Shown piece after piece: positions 58,545-64,000 of a DNA stretch of 64,000 nt. Origin of the DNA: Prevotella sp. tc2-28 (GTDB lineage Bacteria > Bacteroidota > Bacteroidia > Bacteroidales > Bacteroidaceae); the NCBI RefSeq assembly GCF_900107705.1, contig NZ_FNRE01000002.1:62001-126000 (forward strand), read 5' to 3'. Made by a program: the position numbers and the translations under genes. The stretch's first letter is position 1; each line of letters starts with the position of its first letter. The notes beneath the pieces are model-generated. The model had not been told where the DNA came from. It saw nothing but the letters and a program-made list of their open reading frames with translations, and ran no database searches.

Positions 58545-59397
58545 CAAACAAGTGCAGTCGGTGATGACAAAGTCATCGCTGCCTGTGGGCGGTTATTCCG
58601 TCAATCCGTACGTGGGCTGTACCCATGCCTGCAAGTACTGTTACGCCTCTTTTATGAAGCGCTTCACAGGTCATACCGAGCCGTGGGGGACTTTCCTCGA
58701 CGTGAAGTACTGGCCTGCCATAACCAATCCGCACAAGTACGACGGCGAGCGCATCGTCATCGGTTCGGTGACAGACGGCTACAACGAGCAGGAGGCTGAA
58801 TACAAGCGTACCCGTGCACTGCTGGAACAGCTACAGGGTGCCGACTGCGAGATTATCGTCACCACGAAGAGCGACCTCGTGTTGCGTGACCTCGACCTGC
58901 TGAAAACGTTCAAGCGCGTCACGGTATCGTGGTCTGTAAACACCCTCGACGAGCAGTTCAAGGAAGCGATGGACGATGCGCCCAGCATCGAGCGACGACT
59001 GGCTGCAATGAAGCAGGTCTATGAGTCGGGCATCCGCACCGTCTGCTTCGTGTCACCCATCTTCCCAGGCATTACCGATGTCTTTGCCATCATCGAGCGT
59101 GTTAAGGATTATTCTGACCTTGTATGGCTGGAGAACCTGAACCTTCGCGGACAGTTCAAGCCCACCATCATGCAGTACATCCGCGAAGAGCATCCCGACC
59201 TGCTACCGCTCTACGACGACATCTACAAGCGCAAGCGCCGTGACTACTGGCAGACGCTCGCCCTGCAGGTGGAAGCCTACACGAAGGAGCACCAGATGCC
59301 CTACGTCATCAACGACCTGCCCTATGGTCGCTCAGAGTATGGCCATCCCGTCGTGGTCAACTATTTCTACCACGAGGAAATCAGGCTGACGCGATAG
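58531..59397 (+). CDS. Radical SAM mobile pair protein B (SplB-like)
   Basis: The 288-residue protein has the radical SAM motif C-T-H-A-C-K-Y-C-Y-A at about 29-38 ('NPYVGCTHACKYCYA'), then 'IGSVTDGYNEQEAEYKRTRALLE' and 'SWSVNTLDEQFKEAMDDAPSIERRLAAM'. It is the partner of protein A and the two are expected to act together. The overall layout resembles SplB-type radical SAM enzymes. The usual MarR-family third partner is not adjacent; an AraC regulator is divergent instead. Confidence 0.88.
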   Translation: MIINDKQVQSVMTKSSLPVGGYSVNPYVGCTHACKYCYASFMKRFTGHTEPWGTFLDVKYWPAITNPHKYDGERIVIGSVTDGYNEQEAEYKRTRALLEQLQGADCEIIVTTKSDLVLRDLDLLKTFKRVTVSWSVNTLDEQFKEAMDDAPSIERRLAAMKQVYESGIRTVCFVSPIFPGITDVFAIIERVKDYSDLVWLENLNLRGQFKPTIMQYIREEHPDLLPLYDDIYKRKRRDYWQTLALQVEAYTKEHQMPYVINDLPYGRSEYGHPVVVNYFYHEEIRLTR

Positions 59398-59422
59398 CAT
59401 GACTTCGATTTCAATTATATTG

Positions 59423-59459
59423 CCGCATACGTACAATACTGCCGTATGCGGTTTTATTT
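59423..59459 (+). terminator. Intrinsic terminator after the radical SAM pair
   Basis: CCGCATACG (59423-59431) pairs with CGTATGCGG (59443-59451), then TTTTATTTT follows. Confidence 0.8.
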
Positions 59460-59591
59460 TGCAGCATTAACAAGCCGTTTCTCTAACTCGTATGCACGCT
59501 CCAAATCCTTGGGGAATTGCGTGTCGCGCATCTCTTCCTTATGCCGGGCATCTATCATCTTAGCGTCGTAGCGGTTGTAGTCATTGAGGTG
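59454..59591 (-). pseudogene. C-terminal remnant of a flavodoxin-like NAD(P)H oxidoreductase
   Basis: The reverse strand encodes about 43 residues and a stop: 'LNDYNRYDAKMIDARHKEEMRDTQFPKDLERAYELEKRLVNAAK'. This is the typical C-terminal end of flavodoxin-fold oxidoreductases in Bacteroidales. No start codon or upstream body exists; the homology ends at a 19-bp palindrome. Confidence 0.55.
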
Positions 59592-59610
59592 TTATGTTGT
59601 CACAACATAA
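59592..59610. repeat. 19-bp palindrome at the remnant junction
   Basis: TTATGTTGTCACAACATAA has 9-bp arms around a single base. It sits between the oxidoreductase remnant and the integrase remnant and could be a recombination core site. Confidence 0.6.
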
Positions 59611-59637
59611 ATTTGACTGCGCAAAGTTACACATAAA

Positions 59638-60003
59638 TCACAGACTATCCAAAAATGCCATTAGGTTTTTGTCATCTCTCCAATGCTTTTTGGATTTTTT
59701 AGCCTTCATCTCACAATTCAGCAAGGCTTTGGCCTTCATTTCCAAATTCACCTCAGCATAGATGTTCGTTGTCTCCACAGACACGTGTCCCAACCATGCC
59801 CTGATGGTATTGATATCTACGCCAGCTTGCAGCAGATGGGTAGCAGTGGTGTGGCGGATGGTGTGCGGCGACACCCGCTTGTCTCTTACTGACGGCATCC
59901 TCCTTTTCGTATCTGTCACTGAATTGTTGCATTTAGCGAAGTTTTCTCGCCATGCCAAAGCACAAACAAGTTTGACTTTGGTCATTTGGCTTAACGAAAA
60001 CAT
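59638..60003 (-). pseudogene. Tyrosine recombinase (integrase) C-terminal remnant
   Basis: The 121-residue frame retains the catalytic box 'SPHTIRHTTATHLLQAGVDINTIRAWLGHVSVETTNIYAE', i.e. R-x-x-H, H and the nucleophile Tyr, near residues 47-84. The first 40 residues do not fit the catalytic domain and the N-terminal SAM-like domain is absent; full enzymes have 300-400 residues. A -7 box (TAACTTTG on the reverse strand, 60070-60077) survives upstream. Confidence 0.75.
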
Positions 60004-60475
60004 TCTTATTCCGACTTCTTCATTTATGCCTTTTCCTGACGAAGCGAGTCACACTTACTTTTTCCGTCGCAAAGTTAGTGCAAGCCGTATTCTGCAAGTA
60101 CCAGGTGCCTTATTCCTCGGATTTTTTCAAAAACTTTTTGCCGTCTGCAGGGCATCCAATAAAAACTTTTCAGGCCCAGGGGTGAAATAATTCGGTAATT
60201 CCTTGCATTCCCATACTTCCCTTGCCAACTCTTAAAGCAACGTTAAGAAGTTTTTTATGGTTCATAAAATAGTGCGAATCAACTATGATGAAATTTTTTG
60301 TCCCTCGAAGAAAAAGTGTTACTTCGGGGGACAGATGGGGGACAAAATGGGTGATAATCTGCAAATATCGAAGTTAAAAATCAAAAATCTGCAAAAATAG
60401 ACGAAATTTTAAATGCTTGAAATCATGCGATTTACAAGCCATATTTGCATATAGTATGCTTTTCTTTGCAAAAAA
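60004..60475. other. Non-coding region between integrase remnant and mnmE
   Basis: No gene is supported. It has a leftward -7 box at 60070-60077, a hairpin GTCCCTCGAAG/CTTCGGGGGAC (about 60301-60333), two GGGGACA repeats, and ATCTGCAAATAT near 60357, all shared with the 54.0-54.5 kb region. Confidence 0.65.
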
Positions 60476-61822
60476 TCACTTTCCCACGCAAAAATGTTTA
60501 AAGATATTTCCTAATACTTCGTTTGGGGTGATTTGGCCTCCGGTAATCTCGGATAGGATGTCGAGGGTTTGACGGAGGTCTTCGCTTAGAAGGTCGCCAC
60601 TGAGTTGCTTCTCGAGCCCGTCGAGGACACGCAGGACGGAGGAACGGGCACGGACAAGGGCATCGTAATGGCGGGCATTGCTGACAATAACATCGGTGTC
60701 GGAGAGGGTGGGGATGTCTGCTGCCTGATAGATGGCTTGCTCGAGTTGGGAGATATTGGTGCCTTGTTTGGCGGAAATAGAGATTAAAGGAAAATTAACG
60801 GTTGTAAAGAATGCAAAATCGTCTTTGTCTATTTTGTTTTTGACGATGATAAGTTTCTTATTTTCAGTATGTTCTGTGATATCTTTAAATTCTTTTACGG
60901 TTGGCTCTTGGTCAACAACCCAGAGGATGATACGTGCCTTCTCTATGGCTGAGTAGGTTCGTTCGATACCTATTTTTTCGACTTGGTTGGTGGTCTGACG
61001 GATGCCTGCGGTATCGATAAAACGGAAGGTGACACCTTGCAGGTCGATGGTGTCTTCGATGGTGTCGCGAGTGGTACCATGTACGTCGGAGACGATGGCG
61101 CGTTCCTCATGAAGCAATCGGTTGAGCAGGGTGGATTTTCCTACGTTGGTCTTGCCGATAATGGCAACGGGAATACCTTGCTTGATGGCTTGTCCTATCT
61201 CAAATGAATGGGATAGTTTTGTAATGTTTTTATCAATCGTTTTAGCTAATTCGAGTAGTTCGGTACGGTCGGCAAATTCCAAATCTTCATGGTCGGAGAA
61301 GTCGAGTTCAAGTTCGAGGAGTGAGGTGAGCCTCAGGAGTTGTTCGCGAAGCCGTGAGAGTTCGGATGAGATGCCGCCACGCAATTGTGACATAGCCATC
61401 TGGTGGGTGGCTTTGTTTGTGGAGGCTATCAGGTCGGCAACGGCTTCGGCCTGAGAGAGGTCGAGTTTGCCATTGAGGTAGGCTCGCATGGTATATTCAC
61501 CCGGGTTTGCCATACGACATCCGTTGGCAATGAGCAGTTCTAACACCTTATTTAATATATAGCGTGATCCATGGCAAGAGATCTCCACGCTATCTTCGCC
61601 AGTATAGCTGTGTGGTGCCTTGAATATGGTTATCATGCACTCGTCCACAAAATTTCCATTTTCGGACACGAGGTGGACGAAGTGTGCAGAATTTGGTGAA
61701 AATTTGTTAACGTCTTTATCAGCTATTCGATTGACCGTTTCGAGGGCCTCAGGACCAGAGACTCTGATGATGCCGAGGGCGCCACCAGGAGCAGTAGCAA
61801 GTGCGCAAATTGTATCTATCAT
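60476..61822 (-). CDS. mnmE: tRNA modification GTPase MnmE
   Basis: The 448-residue protein has the N-terminal folate-binding domain ('DTICALATAPGGALGIIRVSG'), a helical domain with an inserted G domain (G1 'GKTNVGKSTLLNRLL' near 221, 'GTTRDTIED', 'DTAGIRQT', 'NKID') and the C-terminal Cys of 'FCVGK' needed for catalysis. With MnmG it modifies the wobble uridine of some tRNAs. The G1 reads GKTNVGKS instead of the usual GxPNVGKS. It lies one base after the nucleoside phosphorylase stop. Confidence 0.96.
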   Translation of the reverse strand: MIDTICALATAPGGALGIIRVSGPEALETVNRIADKDVNKFSPNSAHFVHLVSENGNFVDECMITIFKAPHSYTGEDSVEISCHGSRYILNKVLELLIANGCRMANPGEYTMRAYLNGKLDLSQAEAVADLIASTNKATHQMAMSQLRGGISSELSRLREQLLRLTSLLELELDFSDHEDLEFADRTELLELAKTIDKNITKLSHSFEIGQAIKQGIPVAIIGKTNVGKSTLLNRLLHEERAIVSDVHGTTRDTIEDTIDLQGVTFRFIDTAGIRQTTNQVEKIGIERTYSAIEKARIILWVVDQEPTVKEFKDITEHTENKKLIIVKNKIDKDDFAFFTTVNFPLISISAKQGTNISQLEQAIYQAADIPTLSDTDVIVSNARHYDALVRARSSVLRVLDGLEKQLSGDLLSEDLRQTLDILSEITGGQITPNEVLGNIFKHFCVGK

Positions 61823-61823
61823 G

Positions 61824-62699
61824 TCAGATGCGTTCGAGCACTTTTTGGATGAGGGTATCGATGGAGTTCTTATACTCGGTGTTCATCTTCTGGGCGTAGC
61901 GGTTAGCGATGACCATGCAGCAAGTCATGGCGCGATGACCAAGAAGAGAGGCGAGACCGGCAAGGGCACTGGACTCCATCTCGAAGTTACAGATTTTCAT
62001 GCCTTCATATTCGAACGACTCTATCTTCTTGTTCTGGTCGGGGTCGGCAATGTCGGCACGGAGCTGACGACCCTGAGGACCATAGAAGCCTCCGCAGGCA
62101 ACGGTATAGCCACGCACCATATCGTCTTGGGCTATTTGGTCGATGAGTTCCTCATTGGCAACAGCTACATAGGGAGCACCCTTGATGGGATCCCACTGCA
62201 TGTGTTGTGTGAAGGCGCGCTCCATGGGAATGTCGCATACCACATTACGTCCGGCATAGTAGTTAAGGAGTCCGTCAAAGCCGATGCTCTTGACAGAGGC
62301 TACGAAGCATCCGGTAGGTGTGAAGGGTTGGAGTCCGCCACAGGTGCCGATACGCACCATGGTCAGCGTACGATGCTCGTCGCGTTCCTCGCGTGTCTGG
62401 TAGTCGATATTTGCCAGGGTGTCGAGTTCGTTGACAACGATATCGATATTGTCGCAACCGATACCATGGCTCTGACAGGTGATGCGTTTTCCTTTATACG
62501 TGCCGGTAATGGTATGGAACTCGCGACTGGCGACCTCGCATTCCTTGGTGTCGAAATGAGCTGCCACGGTATCAACACGGGCAGGGTCGCCCACGAGGAT
62601 AATCTTGTCAGCCAGCTGTTCGGGTTTCAGATGAAGGTGGAAGCATGAGCCGTCGCTATTGATAATCAATTCGGATTCTGGGAAATGTTTCTTAGCCAT
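61824..62699 (-). CDS. Nucleoside (uridine-type) phosphorylase
   Basis: The 291-residue protein starts at the ATG at 62699 (MAKKHFPESELI); a longer frame to 62771 has a hydrophobic, non-conserved lead. The PNP_UDP family signs are 'IILVGDPARVDTVAAHFD', 'SHGIGCDNIDIVVNEL', 'VRIGTCGGLQP' and 'CNFEMESSALAGLASLLGH'. It phosphorolyses uridine or a related nucleoside. It is larger than E. coli Udp (253), as usual in Bacteroidales. It is coupled to mnmE. Confidence 0.88.
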   Translation of the reverse strand: MAKKHFPESELIINSDGSCFHLHLKPEQLADKIILVGDPARVDTVAAHFDTKECEVASREFHTITGTYKGKRITCQSHGIGCDNIDIVVNELDTLANIDYQTREERDEHRTLTMVRIGTCGGLQPFTPTGCFVASVKSIGFDGLLNYYAGRNVVCDIPMERAFTQHMQWDPIKGAPYVAVANEELIDQIAQDDMVRGYTVACGGFYGPQGRQLRADIADPDQNKKIESFEYEGMKICNFEMESSALAGLASLLGHRAMTCCMVIANRYAQKMNTEYKNSIDTLIQKVLERI

Positions 62700-62788
62700 A
62701 GTATCGTCTATTTTAAATATCATTGATAACGCAAAGATAAGAAAAAAACACGGATGTTGCTTCTGTTGCAAGCCACAATTAATGATAT

Positions 62789-63501
62789 TTAATACTCTAT
62801 GAGTTTGCCTTCGGCTTCCAGTGCGCTCCAGATGTTGTAACGAGCCTCGGGATTTAGCTGTTGCATGTGTGTAAACAGTTGCTGTGCGGTGGTACGGTTG
62901 GTGACGCGTTCGTGGGGGCAGAGCGCCAGTTGTTTCTCATAGTGTTGTTGTTCGGCATAGGTCCGGATGTCGTCTTCGTGGCACAGGCATAGCGGACGGA
63001 TGATGGTGAGGGGCATCTTGCGCATGCGTAACTTGACGGGCATGGTGGAGAAATGTCCTTGGAAGGTGAGGTTCATCAATGCGGTATGGATGATGTCGTC
63101 TTGATGGTGGCCGAGAGCTATCTTGGTACAACCCAGTTCCTGAGCGAGATTGAAAAGTTGCTTGCGTCGTTGCCAGGAGCAGAGGAAACAGGCAGGCTTT
63201 GATTTCCCTTCTTTGTTGTCGTCAAAGCGGGTGGTGATGACATGAAGGGGAACGCCGAGACGGTCGCAGAAGGACTGCAGGTAGGTGGTGTCGGTCTCGT
63301 AGTGTACGTTCTCCATGCGGATGTGGGCGGCTTCGACGGTGAAGTGGGGGACACGGATCAGGGAGCGACGGGCGAGGAACTCGAGGAGACACAGTGAGTC
63401 CTTGCCACCAGACAAACCGACGAGGATGCGGTCGTCCTCGTCGATGAGCTGGAATAGTCCCAGTGCTTTATTGAATGTCTTCCAAAGTCGTTCGTCGAGT
63501 G

Positions 63502-63505
<4 letters not shown>
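62789..63505 (-). CDS. TtcA-like tRNA 2-thiocytidine synthase family ATPase
   Basis: The 238-residue PP-loop protein has the ATP motif 'GLSGGKDSLCLLEFL' (about 29-43) and 'SKPACFLCSWQRRKQLFNLAQELGCTKIALGHHQDD', where CFLC is the conserved CxxC for the Fe-S cluster. It is the TtcA/TtuA group that thiolates tRNA. The E. coli-type extension is absent. It shares a four-base overlap with the DUF486 gene upstream. Confidence 0.85.

Positions 63506-64000
<495 letters not shown>

Overview
The window reads as a chromosome segment of a Bacteroidales bacterium, most likely Prevotella or a close relative. The grounds are many TAnnTTTG (-7) promoter boxes just upstream of genes, type IX secretion/gliding proteins (T9SS plug, PorD, GldB-like), a HU-like protein next to a 'smalltalk' micro-ORF, a VirE_N/DUF3987 helicase-primase gene, a radical-SAM 'mobile pair', and Prevotella-type housekeeping genes. 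No rRNA, tRNA or CRISPR array was seen.

Layout. (1) 1-25.0 kb is ordinary core genome: T9SS plug (partial), a lipoprotein, DUF4861, GldB-like, dnaB, a leftward TPR/recN/porD/rpiB/tkt run, uxaB, thrC, a formate/nitrite channel, a 4Fe-4S protein, a thioesterase, a B3/4 protein, an M13 peptidase, a TonB-dependent receptor with a MarR regulator, a YgjP-like peptidase, a GNAT enzyme and sdaA. (2) 25.0-28.2 kb is a zone of damaged or accreted genes: a macro-domain gene without its normal N-terminus, a GNAT with a small overlapping partner, a short SprT-like gene with a foreign tail, then smalltalk and HU. (3) 28.2-28.98 kb is non-coding and highly structured: a nested symmetric repeat of about 200 bp and three spaced bipartite repeats upstream of a WYL regulator. 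(4) 28.98-47.9 kb is a defence-type island: WYL regulator, AAA ATPase plus unknown partner, a methyltransferase-specificity fusion whose catalytic motif IV is altered, a small protein, then hsdM, a broken gene, hsdS, fic and hsdR of a type I restriction-modification system, a lipoprotein, a two-gene module of an unknown protein and a double-HxK phospholipase-D-like protein, and a solitary small kinase-like gene. (5) 47.9-54.0 kb carries an S24 (LexA/UmuD-like) gene, several small unknown genes, the VirE_N/DUF3987 gene and an M15 peptidase. (6) 54.0-60.5 kb holds repeat-rich DNA, an IS4-type transposase abutting a truncated SMR efflux gene, an AraC regulator, an MBL hydrolase with radical-SAM mobile pair A/B, a flavodoxin-like gene remnant and an integrase remnant. 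(7) 60.5-64 kb returns to core genome: mnmE, a nucleoside phosphorylase, a ttcA-like gene, DUF486 and the end of glutamate synthase small subunit.

The main theme is modular accretion. Direct repeats separate the cargo blocks of the defence island: about 43-bp repeats at 29.97, 32.74 and 35.07 kb bracket the AAA pair and the methyltransferase fusion, and 18-39-bp repeats at 43.06, 47.05 and 47.89 kb bracket the PLD pair and the kinase gene. The best candidates for undescribed systems are the WYL-AAA-unknown-pseudoMTase.S block (28978-35049) and the unknown + PLD-like pair (43098-46974). The DUF3987 gene contains in-frame palindromic elements that read as peptide insertions.
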